Shown: in pieces, positions 41,490-49,829 of the stretch
Layout: each line of letters starts with the position of its first letter
Position numbering within the stretch: position 1 is the stretch's first letter
Assembly (NCBI GenBank): GCA_902787365.1
Contig: CADAGC010000015.1
Coordinates: forward strand, 1 to 64,000
Source of the DNA: an uncultured Ruminococcus sp.
GTDB lineage: Bacteria; Bacillota; Clostridia; Oscillospirales; Ruminococcaceae
DNA length: 64,000 nucleotides
Direction of reading: 5' to 3'
Program-made: the position numbers and the translations under genes
The notes under the pieces: model-generated
What the model saw: only the letters and a program-made list of their open reading frames with translations
Told to the model about the DNA's origin: nothing
The model's database searches: none

Positions 41490-43643
41490 TTATAAGGCCG
41501 CTCCGTCATTACCGAGCTTTACGCCGTCAACCTTTTTGTTGCGCTGCATTGAGCCGTTTTCGTTGAAGTAGTATTTCTTTCCGTCTATCGTCTGCCAGCC
41601 GAGAAGCACCGAGCCGTCGTCGTTGCAGTAGAACGTCTTGCCGTTGTATGTTACCCAGCCTTTGGTAACAGCGCCCGAGTCACCGAAGCAGTGAACAACG
41701 CCCTTTAGCTTCTTAAGACCCTTGACAACTGCGCCGTTGTCGAAATAATAGGTGCTGCTGCCGACTTTCTTCATGCCTTTGAGCATCTTGCCGTCATCAC
41801 CAAAGCCGAACAGCACGCCGCCGATATCGACAATGCCCTTTGAAGCCTTGCCGTCAGCACCGAAGTAGTATGTGGCCTTTTCGACCGTTACCCATGTGTT
41901 CTTTGAAGCGCCGCCGAGGGTGCAGTAGTAGATGTCGCTGCCGTTTTTCTGTATGCCGAATTTTGCTCTGTAGTCATCTCCGAAATAGTATGTGTTGTCC
42001 TTTATCGTCTGCCAGCCCTTGACTGCGTTGCCGTCTTTGTCAAAGTAGTAGTAATAACCCCTCTCGGATTTGAACACTTCCTTGACGGGCAGGCCGTCTT
42101 CAAAGTATCTCACAGTCGAGCCTGACTTTACAAAGCCTTCGGGCAGAACGCCGTCTTCTTCAAAGGCGTAGTCCTTGCCGTCTATCTTCATCTTGCCCTT
42201 TGCCATAACGCCAAAGTCACCGAAGTAGTATTTCTTGCCCTCGATCGTCTGCCAGCCGAGATATTTCTCTCCGGTTGCTTCATCAAAATAGAATGTAAAG
42301 CCGTCAATCGTCTTGAAGCCCTGCGCTACCTTGCCGTTCTTTTCGTCGGTGTAGCCGTATTTGAACAGCTTTTTCTCAAACTTCTTGAACGCCTCATACT
42401 GCAAGGCGTCATAAGTGCCTGCTTCGGGGGTGTAGTTGTATGACGAGGGGCTTTCCTTGGTCTTGTCCACATAATGAACTTTCGTAAGATAAGCCTGCTC
42501 CTTGTCTTTCTGCTCCTGCGAGTGCTTGTTGTAGTCGTGCCAGCCCTTGACGAGCACCTTTTGTGAGTTAAAGTAGTAATATTCCCCGTCAATGCTCATA
42601 AAGCCGTATGCAATAACGCCCGACTTGCCGCAGTAATACTGCTTTTTGTCTATCTTCTGCCAGCCTGTGAGCAGCTGGTATTTCTTGTTGAAATAATAGG
42701 TGTGGGCGTTTATCTCGGTAAAGCCCTTTGCCGCCGAGCCGTCAGCCTGCAAGTAGTATTTCTCGCCCTTTTGCTGGATCCAGCCCTGCGCCATCTGTCC
42801 GTTCTCCTCAAAGAAATAGCGCTTGCCGTCTATATCAGCCCAGCCCCTGGTGAGCTTTCCGTCATCTTCAAAGTGATATTTCTGCTTGTTTATCTTGTGC
42901 CAGCCGTAGAATACCTCGCCTGTTTCATCATCGCCGTAGTAGAGGTCTGTGCCGAGCATGAACCAGCTTTTGCTGATAACGCCGTTGGCGTCGCAGTAGT
43001 ATTTCTTTCCGTCAAGCTCCAGCCAGCCGTAGTGCATCTTGCCGTCAGGCTCAAAGTAATAGGGTATGCCGTCAATGTCAACAAAGCCCTTTATCATCGT
43101 GCCGTCTTCAAGGAAGTAATACTGGTTGTCGTTTATCTTAGCCCAGCCTTTGAGCTTCTGACCCGATGTGTCGTAGTAGAACGAGTCATCACCGCTCTGT
43201 GAGAAGCCGTCATAGGTAAAGCCGTGGTCATCAAAGAAATATTCCGAGCCGTTTAAGTCAACAAGGCCTGTTCTGAATATGCCCGTTTCGGGAGAGAGGT
43301 AGTACATCTCGCCGTCTATCTCAGTCTCGCCCCTCTGGATAACGCCTGCATCGTCAAGGTAATAGGTGTAGCCCTCATACTCCTGCCAGCCTGTCTGTGT
43401 AAAGCCCTCTGCCGAGAATATATAGTCAGAGTTGTCGATAGTCTGATAGCCCATAGCCCGCACGCCCTTGCCAACTATGTAAAAGCGGTTGCCGTCTTTA
43501 TCGGTATGCCAGCCGTCGGAGTAGTTTGCCTGATAGTAAAAATACCCTGCAAAGCCGCCGCCCACGGCAACAGAGCATACTATCGCAGTTATTGCCGCAC
43601 CTACCGAGCCTGCTCTTCTTTTTTTCCTGCTGTTAGCGCCCAA
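41490..43643 (-). CDS. Surface protein made of cell-wall-binding (choline-binding-type) repeats
   Basis: About 717 residues from a TTG at 43643 (AAAGGA ten bases upstream; another TTG at 43652 overlaps that site). A basic cytoplasmic tip (NSRKKRRAG) and one membrane helix (about 15-35) anchor it outside. The rest is about 30 repeats of roughly 20 residues of the form GW..IDGK.YYF...G, typical of CW_binding_1/glucan-binding repeats; one break (around residues 370-430, YNKHSQEQKDKEQAY and following) interrupts the array. No enzymatic domain is present. Could bind teichoic-acid choline, alpha-glucan or cell wall. The C-terminus ends at a dispersed repeat. Confidence 0.8.
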   Translation of the reverse strand: MGANSRKKRRAGSVGAAITAIVCSVAVGGGFAGYFYYQANYSDGWHTDKDGNRFYIVGKGVRAMGYQTIDNSDYIFSAEGFTQTGWQEYEGYTYYLDDAGVIQRGETEIDGEMYYLSPETGIFRTGLVDLNGSEYFFDDHGFTYDGFSQSGDDSFYYDTSGQKLKGWAKINDNQYYFLEDGTMIKGFVDIDGIPYYFEPDGKMHYGWLELDGKKYYCDANGVISKSWFMLGTDLYYGDDETGEVFYGWHKINKQKYHFEDDGKLTRGWADIDGKRYFFEENGQMAQGWIQQKGEKYYLQADGSAAKGFTEINAHTYYFNKKYQLLTGWQKIDKKQYYCGKSGVIAYGFMSIDGEYYYFNSQKVLVKGWHDYNKHSQEQKDKEQAYLTKVHYVDKTKESPSSYNYTPEAGTYDALQYEAFKKFEKKLFKYGYTDEKNGKVAQGFKTIDGFTFYFDEATGEKYLGWQTIEGKKYYFGDFGVMAKGKMKIDGKDYAFEEDGVLPEGFVKSGSTVRYFEDGLPVKEVFKSERGYYYYFDKDGNAVKGWQTIKDNTYYFGDDYRAKFGIQKNGSDIYYCTLGGASKNTWVTVEKATYYFGADGKASKGIVDIGGVLFGFGDDGKMLKGMKKVGSSTYYFDNGAVVKGLKKLKGVVHCFGDSGAVTKGWVTYNGKTFYCNDDGSVLLGWQTIDGKKYYFNENGSMQRNKKVDGVKLGNDGAAL

Positions 43644-43681
43644 GAAAAACAATTCCTTTCCGTTTTTGATATATCTATATA

Positions 43682-43710
43682 ATTATACCACACATTTCGA
43701 GATTTTTCAA
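43682..43710 (-). promoter_or_regulatory. Promoter of the cell-wall-binding-repeat gene
   Basis: Minus strand TTGAAA (43705-43710), 17-base spacer, TATAAT (43682-43687). Confidence 0.75.
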
Positions 43711-43857
43711 GTGAAAGGTTGGTGAAATTACTTTCAGCCCCTATCTCCCCTCACCTTTATGATATCATATTATTGTCTGACTTTCAATTGGCAATTCCTA
43801 CGAATATTTGTTCTGACGATATGCAACAAATATACAGCTTTTAGTCTTCTTTGATTT

Positions 43858-44150
43858 TAGACCGACTGACTGACCGACCGACTGACCGACTGACTTTCTG
43901 TCTGTCTTTATGTCTATCCTTAGTCTTAACTATAGGCTTAGCTTTTTCCTTTTCCTTATCTGAATAGTTTCGTATGATTTCGTAATAGTGAGCTTATACG
44001 AAAGATAACGGTCGGATAAGACCGACAGACAGTCAGACTATCAGTCGCAGTAGCAATATCGGTCAGAGTGTCAGTCTGTCTGTCAGTCTCAGTAACAGTC
44101 TCATTATCAGTATCAGTCTCAGTTACAGTATCAGTATCACTATGCGTTTG
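43858..44150 (-). repeat. Simple-sequence region of GACT/GACC and CAGTNT units
   Basis: Two low-complexity blocks lie in the 650-base gap 43644-44294: GACTGACCGACC-type 4-bp units at 43860-43896 and CAGTCTCAGTAACAGTC-type 6-bp units at 44040-44140. Read on the minus strand the second block encodes Thr/Asp/Glu repeats (THSDTDTVTETDTDNETV) in a 95-codon frame (43956-44243), which ends without ribosome site support. In another frame the first block continues it with YEIIRNYSDKEKEKAKP. This may be the relic of a gene with a Thr-Asp linker; I see no intact gene. Confidence 0.5.
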
Positions 44151-44246
44151 TATAGGTTTTGTATTACAAATGTATACATATGAATTCGGGGGAAAACAGC
44201 GCTGAAAGAAAATTTTTGAGGGGTGAAAAATTTTCTCGCACAAGCA

Positions 44247-44275
44247 TTGACATAAAGGGCATTATGAGTTACAAT
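44247..44275 (+). promoter_or_regulatory. Promoter of the 44295 membrane-protein gene
   Basis: TTGACA (44247-44252), 17-base spacer, TACAAT (44270-44275). The start codon lies about 12 bases after the expected transcription start. Confidence 0.75.
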
Positions 44276-44294
44276 AATACACGGAAGTGATAAA

Positions 44295-44852
44295 ATGAAT
44301 TTGACAGTAAACAAGACAATATCTGCAATACTATACACAATAACTATAAACGGTCACACATATTATGACTCGTCAAGTATACTGCTCATGAGGGTATTCG
44401 GCGGCATACTGACAGCAGTCGGGCTTATAATGCTGATTTCGGAGAAAAAGAAACCTGCTTTCACGCAAAAATACAGCGACACGGAGCTTTTTAATGATGA
44501 TATTTCGCAAAACACCGACGGTGATATGATAGATGATGAGGACATATCCGATGAGGGAAGAGCAAATGCTGTGCGAACAAAGATAAGTGACAAGGAGTTT
44601 GAGCAGATGCTTGACCGTGAGGATATCGACGAGAGCGTAAATGATGATGAATATGAGACCGACAGCTATGTTTACGGCGGGGGCATACGGGCAATTGCGG
44701 TGATAATTATGGTGCTGCCCGTGGTGATAGGCATAGCGATTTTAGTATTCTCGTTTGTATGCGACACCGAGCGGGAATACAAGGAGCAGGAGCATGACGA
44801 ATTTATCATTTATCGTGGCACAGCTCAAAACAGCAGCACAGACAGCAAATAA
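44295..44852 (+). CDS. Acidic two-helix membrane protein, unknown function
   Basis: 185 residues. An N-terminal helix (about 28-50, ILLMRVFGGILTAVGLIMLI), an acidic soluble loop of about 80 residues (DISQNTDGDMIDDEDIS), a second helix (about 132-158, AIAVIIMVLPVVIGIAILVF) and a polar C-terminus. No family recognised. The leader is very short, and AGTGA before the ATG is a weak ribosome site. Monocistronic, located before lysC, whose promoter follows. Confidence 0.6.
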   Translation: MNLTVNKTISAILYTITINGHTYYDSSSILLMRVFGGILTAVGLIMLISEKKKPAFTQKYSDTELFNDDISQNTDGDMIDDEDISDEGRANAVRTKISDKEFEQMLDREDIDESVNDDEYETDSYVYGGGIRAIAVIIMVLPVVIGIAILVFSFVCDTEREYKEQEHDEFIIYRGTAQNSSTDSK

Positions 44853-44983
44853 ACAACAGATTCAGCCTGTATGAAAATACAGGCTTTTTATATACACAAC
44901 CGCCCAAACTGTCCGCCGTACAAATACAGTCGTTTTTAACAAGCGTACACAGAAAATTTATAAAAAATTCTCTGAATTGTGCA

Positions 44984-45012
44984 TTGACTTGAAAGGGCTA
45001 TTAGCGTATAAT
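44984..45012 (+). promoter_or_regulatory. Promoter of lysC
   Basis: TTGACT (44984-44989), 17-base spacer, TATAAT (45007-45012). Only about 35 bases lie between the expected start site and the gene, so there is no room for a lysine riboswitch. Confidence 0.8.
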
Positions 45013-45054
45013 ATAAAGGTACTTTGTATTACTTTATTAATGTAAGGAGAAATA

Positions 45055-46377
45055 ATGATGGTAAAGGTAGTAAAATTCGGCGGCAGCTCGCTTGCAAGCG
45101 CAGAGCAGTTTCGTAAGGTTGCTGACATAATCCACGCTGATGAGGCAAGAAAGTATGTTGTTCCCTCTGCACCCGGCAAGAGATTCTCGGCTGACACAAA
45201 GGTAACAGATATGCTCTACGGCTGCTATGACGTTGCAGCAAAGGGCAAGAATTTCGATGATAAGTTTGATGAGATAAAGAAAAGATATCAGGAGATAATC
45301 GACGGCCTCGGCGTTAATATATCCTTAGAAGAGGATTTTGAGGCTATCAAGGCAGGCTTCAAGGGCAAGGCAGGCCGTGACTTCGCAGCTTCAAGGGGCG
45401 AGTATCTTAACGGCAAGGTGCTTGCAGCTTACTTAGGCTACGAGTTTGTAGACGCAGCAGAGGTAGTTCATTTCAAGGACGACGGCTCATATGATGCAAA
45501 GCTTACAAACAAGACCATGAAAGAGCGCTTAGAGGGCATCGAGAGGGCTGTTGTGCCGGGCTTTTACGGCGTTATGCCCAACGACACTATAAAGACATTC
45601 TCCCGTGGCGGCTCTGACATCACAGGCTCTATCGTGGCAGCAGCAGTATCTGCTGACCTTTATGAGAACTGGACAGACACATCGGGCTTCCTCACAGCTG
45701 ACCCGAGAATAGTAAAAGACCCCGCACCTATCACAACTATCACCTACAGAGAGCTCAGAGAGCTTTCCTACATGGGTGCAAGCGTGTTCCATGAGGACGC
45801 TATCTTCCCTGTAAGAAAAGCAGGTATCGCTATAAACATCAAGAACACCAACCAGCCCGACGCTCCCGGAACTCTCATAGTTGAATCCACCTCGCAGAAG
45901 CCCGCATACACTATCACAGGTATCGCAGGCAAGAAGGGCTTTACGGTAGTCAACATAGAAAAGGATATGATGAACGCAGAGCTTGGCTTCGGCAGAAGAG
46001 TGCTTGAGCAGTTCGAGAAGAACGACGTAAGCTTCGAGCATATGCCCTCGGGTATCGACACTATGTCGATAATCGTTCATCAGGAGTCGTTTGCTGACAA
46101 GGAGCAGGAGATACTTGCAGGCCTTCACAGAAACTGCCACCCCGATTCTATCGACATTGAGACAGACCTTGCACTCATCGCAGTAGTGGGCAGAGCCATG
46201 AAGTCCAACAGAGGTACAGCAGGCCGCATATTCTCAGCCCTTGCACACGCTCACATCAACGTTAAGATGATAGACCAGGGCTCCAGCGAGCTTAACGTTA
46301 TCATCGGCGTAAGCGAGAGCGACTTTGAAGAGGCTGTTAAGGCTATCTACGACATTTTTGTTGAGACAAAGCTCTGA
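45055..46377 (+). CDS. lysC: Aspartate kinase
   Basis: 440 residues. Kinase domain (about 1-285): VKFGGSSLASAEQFRKVADI, FSRGGSDITGSIVAAA, ENWTDTSGFLTADPRIV. Two ACT domains (about 300-440), with VVGRAMKSNRGTAGRIFSALAHAHINVKMIDQGSSE. Phosphorylates aspartate, the first step to Lys, Met, Thr. The motif set is the monofunctional, ThrA/LysC-III-like type of Clostridia. Start follows AAGGAGAAAT. No downstream pathway genes follow, so it stands alone with its terminator. Confidence 0.95.
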   Translation: MMVKVVKFGGSSLASAEQFRKVADIIHADEARKYVVPSAPGKRFSADTKVTDMLYGCYDVAAKGKNFDDKFDEIKKRYQEIIDGLGVNISLEEDFEAIKAGFKGKAGRDFAASRGEYLNGKVLAAYLGYEFVDAAEVVHFKDDGSYDAKLTNKTMKERLEGIERAVVPGFYGVMPNDTIKTFSRGGSDITGSIVAAAVSADLYENWTDTSGFLTADPRIVKDPAPITTITYRELRELSYMGASVFHEDAIFPVRKAGIAINIKNTNQPDAPGTLIVESTSQKPAYTITGIAGKKGFTVVNIEKDMMNAELGFGRRVLEQFEKNDVSFEHMPSGIDTMSIIVHQESFADKEQEILAGLHRNCHPDSIDIETDLALIAVVGRAMKSNRGTAGRIFSALAHAHINVKMIDQGSSELNVIIGVSESDFEEAVKAIYDIFVETKL

Positions 46378-46400
46378 TTTACAGTTAACAGGTAATACAT

Positions 46401-46430
46401 GACCCCGAGAGAATAATCTCGGGGTCTTTT
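46401..46430 (+). terminator. Intrinsic terminator of lysC
   Basis: Stem GACCCCGAGA/TCTCGGGGTC (46401-46410 and 46417-46426) and four T. Confidence 0.85.
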
Positions 46431-46466
46431 CATATCTTAAGCGCCAAAAGAAAAAATGCCGTATGA

Positions 46467-46495
46467 TTGACTTTGTGGGGAGTGTGTGGTATAAT
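46467..46495 (+). promoter_or_regulatory. Promoter of the mntA-hepT-type pair
   Basis: TTGACT (46467-46472), 17-base spacer, TATAAT (46490-46495). Confidence 0.8.
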
Positions 46496-46529
46496 AATGT
46501 CATAAAAAGTAAAGGGGCGGTGATATCTT

Positions 46530-46817
46530 ATGATGAATATATCTCAAAGCGTTCTGTCTGATATAAGAAAATATGCGATGCTAAGAGATATTCGCAAGGT
46601 GATACTCTTCGGCTCTCGGGCAAGGGGCACAAACTCACCGAAAAGCGATATTGATATAGCCGTAAGCGGCGGAAATATCTTCGACTTTTATTACGACCTC
46701 GAAGAAAAAGCCCACACCCTTTTGATGTTTGATGTAATAAATCTTGATAAGGGTATAAACAGCGAACTGGCGGCAGATATAGACAAAGACGGGGTGGTTA
46801 TATATGAGAAAGTATGA
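46530..46817 (+). CDS. MNT-type minimal nucleotidyltransferase (antitoxin, MntA-like)
   Basis: 95 residues, one nucleotidyltransferase domain with GSRARGTNSPKSDID, which is the complete GSx10DxD motif, and a third acidic position in FDVINLDKG. In MntA-HepT systems the antitoxin AMPylates the toxin and neutralises it. It overlaps the next gene by 14 bases, as usual for such pairs. The start (ATGATG at 46530) follows AAAGGGGCGG. Confidence 0.85.
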   Translation: MMNISQSVLSDIRKYAMLRDIRKVILFGSRARGTNSPKSDIDIAVSGGNIFDFYYDLEEKAHTLLMFDVINLDKGINSELAADIDKDGVVIYEKV

Positions 46818-47193
46818 AAACTATTGCAAAGCATTATCGAATCTGCATGAAGGTGCCGAGCTTTCGCCGCCGTACACGATAGTTGAACGCACAGGGATAA
46901 TCGGGCTTTTTGAGATATGCTTCGAGCTTTCCTGGAAGGTGATGAAAGAATGTCTTGAACAGCAAGGAAGGTCTGATGCACAGACAGGCTCACCGAGAGC
47001 TATAATCAAGATCGCTTTTCAATGCAATATGATAGACGATGAAGAGACCTGGCTTGATATACTCGAAGCGAGAAATATCTTATCGCACACATATAGTGAC
47101 GAGCAGTCTTTGGCAGTGATCGATGATATCAAAAGCAGCTTTATAAATGCATTTGACACACTTAAAGCAGAGATTTCAAAGCATTGGCTTTGA
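46804..47193 (+). CDS. HEPN-type partner of the nucleotidyltransferase (HI0074/HepT-like)
   Basis: 129-residue helical protein of the HI0074 nucleotidyltransferase-substrate-binding family, a HEPN relative. It carries ARNILSHTY, which fits the Rx4HxY motif of HepT RNases with the Tyr that MntA AMPylates, and FEICFELSWKVMKECLEQQG typical of HI0074. Whether it is an active RNase toxin or a non-toxic substrate-binding partner cannot be told from sequence. Co-transcribed with the upstream gene. Confidence 0.8.
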   Translation: MRKYENYCKALSNLHEGAELSPPYTIVERTGIIGLFEICFELSWKVMKECLEQQGRSDAQTGSPRAIIKIAFQCNMIDDEETWLDILEARNILSHTYSDEQSLAVIDDIKSSFINAFDTLKAEISKHWL

Positions 47194-47533
47194 GAATAAA
47201 ACAAAAGTACACAAAAGCACCTCTCGAAATTAAAGCGGGTAATGATACAGAATATCTATGACGATCCATTGAGGGAAACCCTTTTGAAAAAGGGTTATCC
47301 CTCAAACTCCCTTCCTAAAACTTCTGTTTTTGTTTTTGCGTGGGATAGCTTGACTTTTAAAGTATAAGCTGTCCCACGCTTTATGTTTTGTCGGGACAAA
47401 GAAGCTATCCCACGCAAAAACAAGATAAAAGTCTTTGGAAAGGGGTCTGGGGAAGAACCTTTCTTCAGAAAGGTTTTCCCCAGTAAACATCATAAATATA
47501 CTATACAGCACCCGTTTTGATCTCACGGGGTTA
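47194..47533. repeat. Intergenic region of nested inverted repeats
   Basis: No gene in these 340 bases. A strong hairpin (47271-47303, GAGGGAAACCC/GGGTTATCCCTC) ends the toxin-antitoxin unit. Then a 21-bp inverted repeat, 47331-47351 with 47402-47422, encloses a third copy of its arm at 47366-47379, so two alternative hairpins are possible. A last hairpin, CTGGGG..CCCCAG with inner AACCTTT/GAAAGGTT (47447-47483), lies before the PPIase stop. Confidence 0.75.
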
Positions 47534-48394
47534 TTATTTGCTTTCATCAGCAGCCGAAGAACTGTCGCTCTGACTTTCCGAACTGTCAGCCTTTCCGATG
47601 TCGTTCTTTATCTCGCCGTAGGTGGTCATATACACCTTGGTGAACTTGATGTCATTCATGGGGCGCTTGGTCTTTTCGTCGTTTACCTCGGCCGAGCATA
47701 TCTTGTCATAAACGTCCATGCCGTCAATGACCTGCCCGAACACGGTGTACTGCTGTGAGAAATTAGGCACGCCGCCGTGCTCCTTGAAAGCCTCAACAAG
47801 CTTCTTGTTGCCGCCTGCGTTGTCAAGCTCGTCCTTGAATTCGTCGGTGAACTCAACCGAGTTTACAAACATTATCCTCGACCCTGCAAGAGTCTCCTTG
47901 ACGATAATGCCCTTTTCGTCACCGAAAGCCACCAGCGAGCCCTTGAAAGGCCAAAGCTTTGGCGAAAGCTCACGCTCGTAGTTTTTGGTGTTGGTGTCGT
48001 CATTGTTTGTGCCGTCGTCGGTCTTTGAGCCGCCCATGAAGTATACGCCGTTCTCGACTGCGAAGATATAGGTGTCGTCATAGTAGCCCTCGTTTACAAG
48101 TGAAGTGAAGAAGTCGCAGTAATCAGGCACTATGTCGGGGTAGAGCACCGCCTTGTAGGTGCCCATTGTTGTCTCAAACACGCACACGGGCGCATCATCT
48201 GCCGGGGTGTCGAACTGTATTATCTCAACATCATCTGCATCGAGTCTGTTTTTTTGTACTGTGCAGCGATAGAACACCGCAAATATCAGCACAAAAGCAA
48301 GACCTATCATCGAGAACTGAAACAGCGTTTTAAACCGCCTTGCAGTAGTCATATTGCCCCTTACAGGGCGCTTTGTTTCCTTATCCTTTGCCAT
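47534..48394 (-). CDS. Membrane-anchored cyclophilin-type peptidyl-prolyl isomerase
   Basis: 286 residues; one membrane helix at about 22-43 (TLFQFSMIGLAFVLIFAVFYRC), then the cyclophilin domain outside (about 65-255): FETTMGTYKAVLYPDIVPDYCDFF, NGVYFMGGS, and VFGQVIDGMDVYDKI. Ser-rich C-terminus. Probably folds exported proteins. The canonical FHR and QGGD positions are altered (YIFAV, FMGG), so activity may be low. Start has AAGGAG. Last gene of the rimO-pgsA-cysS transcript, nine bases after cysS. Confidence 0.85.
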   Translation of the reverse strand: MAKDKETKRPVRGNMTTARRFKTLFQFSMIGLAFVLIFAVFYRCTVQKNRLDADDVEIIQFDTPADDAPVCVFETTMGTYKAVLYPDIVPDYCDFFTSLVNEGYYDDTYIFAVENGVYFMGGSKTDDGTNNDDTNTKNYERELSPKLWPFKGSLVAFGDEKGIIVKETLAGSRIMFVNSVEFTDEFKDELDNAGGNKKLVEAFKEHGGVPNFSQQYTVFGQVIDGMDVYDKICSAEVNDEKTKRPMNDIKFTKVYMTTYGEIKNDIGKADSSESQSDSSSAADESK

Positions 48395-48403
48395 TGTTAC
48401 TCC

Positions 48404-49816
48404 TTAAAGCTTTGTGATTTTTGTGCCCTGCCTTGTTTCCTCTATCTTGTAGCCGAGGGCGGTTATCTTGTCTCTGAGCTCGTCTGCAAGGGCGAAGTTC
48501 TTAGCCTTTCTTGCCTCGGCTCTCTGCGAAACAAGCGAGGCAACCTCAGCAGGCAGCTCGGTGTTCTCCTCCTGCTCGGCCTGCTTCCTGGCGTTTGCTG
48601 TGATGTCTAAAGACAGCACCTTGTCAAACTCGTCAATGAGGGCAAGCTTTGTTGCAGGCGTTGTGTCAGCCTTAAGCACGTCATAGAGCGCTGTTATGGC
48701 GTTTGATGTGTTTATGTCGTTATCGAGTGCCTCGGTGTATTTAGCCATGAGCGCATCGTATGAAGCCTTGTCTGTCTCCCCTGCTGTTTCCTTTTGCAGA
48801 GATGCGACCTTTGCGAGGATCTTGTTATAAGCAGTCTTTGCATTGTCAAGATTCTCCCAAGAGAACACAAGGCTCTTTCTGTAGTGCGAGAGCAGGCAGA
48901 AGAAGCGGTAGATAACAGGCGCATAGCCCTTTTCTTCAAGCAGCTTGACTGTCAGGAACTCGCCCTTTGACTTGCTCATCTTGCCGTCATTGGTGTTAAG
49001 GTGCAGAATGTGGAACCAGTAGTTGCACCACTTGTGGCCGAGGTAGGCTTCACTCTGCGCTATCTCGTTTGTGTGGTGCGGGAATGCGTTGTCAATGCCG
49101 CCGCAATGGATATCGAGCTTTTCGCCCAGGTGCTTCATAGATATGCATGAGCACTCGATATGCCAGCCGGGGTAGCCTATGCCCCAAGGGGAATCCCACT
49201 TAAGCTCCTGGTCGTCAAACTTGCTCTTTGTGAACCACAGCACGAAATCCGCCTTGTTTTTCTTGTTCTCATCCTTTTCAACGCCCTCACGCACGCCGTC
49301 TTCAAGATCTTCCTCATTGAAATTGTGGAAAACGTAGTATTCCTTGAGCTTTGAGGTGTCAAAGTAGATATTGCCGCCTGCCTCGTAAGCATAGCCTTTC
49401 TCGATAAGAGAGGATATGACCCTGATAAAGTCATCAATGCAATGTGTTGCAGGCTCTACCACATCGGGGGTCTTGATGTTAAGCTTTTTGCAGTCGTCAA
49501 AGAAAGCGTCGGTGTAGAATTTTGCAATATCCATAACGCTCTTGTGCTCACGCTTGGCACCTTTGAGCATCTTATCCTCGCCCGTGTCGCCGTCAGATGT
49601 GAGGTGGCCGACGTCTGTTATGTTCATAACTCTCTTGACGTCTAAGCCGCTGAAGCGCATATATTTTTCAAGCACGTCTTCCATAATATAGCTGCGAAGA
49701 TTGCCTATATGCGCAAAGTGATATACCGTAGGCCCGCAGGTATACATTGATACCTTGCCCGGCTCATTGGGTACGAATTCCTCTATCTTGTGCGAAAGTG
49801 TGTTATATATCCTCAT
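48404..49816 (-). CDS. cysS: Cysteinyl-tRNA synthetase
   Basis: 470 residues, class I. CGPTVYHFAHIGNLRSYI (HIGH-type motif; Zn ligand Cys in CGPTV), GWHIECSCISMKHLGEKLDIHCGG with further Zn ligands, NDGKMSKSKGEFLTV (KMSKS). C-terminal DALR-type helices. Charges tRNA(Cys). Start follows AAGGAGAAAACATAA, 13 bases after pgsA. Confidence 0.97.
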   Translation of the reverse strand: MRIYNTLSHKIEEFVPNEPGKVSMYTCGPTVYHFAHIGNLRSYIMEDVLEKYMRFSGLDVKRVMNITDVGHLTSDGDTGEDKMLKGAKREHKSVMDIAKFYTDAFFDDCKKLNIKTPDVVEPATHCIDDFIRVISSLIEKGYAYEAGGNIYFDTSKLKEYYVFHNFNEEDLEDGVREGVEKDENKKNKADFVLWFTKSKFDDQELKWDSPWGIGYPGWHIECSCISMKHLGEKLDIHCGGIDNAFPHHTNEIAQSEAYLGHKWCNYWFHILHLNTNDGKMSKSKGEFLTVKLLEEKGYAPVIYRFFCLLSHYRKSLVFSWENLDNAKTAYNKILAKVASLQKETAGETDKASYDALMAKYTEALDNDINTSNAITALYDVLKADTTPATKLALIDEFDKVLSLDITANARKQAEQEENTELPAEVASLVSQRAEARKAKNFALADELRDKITALGYKIEETRQGTKITKL

Positions 49817-49829
49817 TTATGTTTTCTCC

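Noticed and set aside
42702..43202. Plus-strand reading frames over the wall-binding-repeat gene
   Set aside because: They arise from the codon periodicity of the repeats on the other strand.
43956..44243. 95-codon reading frame as a gene
   Set aside because: It is made mostly of simple-sequence repeats, has no good ribosome site, and its N-terminus reads through the promoter region of the neighbouring gene. Reported as a repeat region only.
44976..45054. Lysine riboswitch before lysC
   Set aside because: Only about 40 bases lie between the promoter and the gene.
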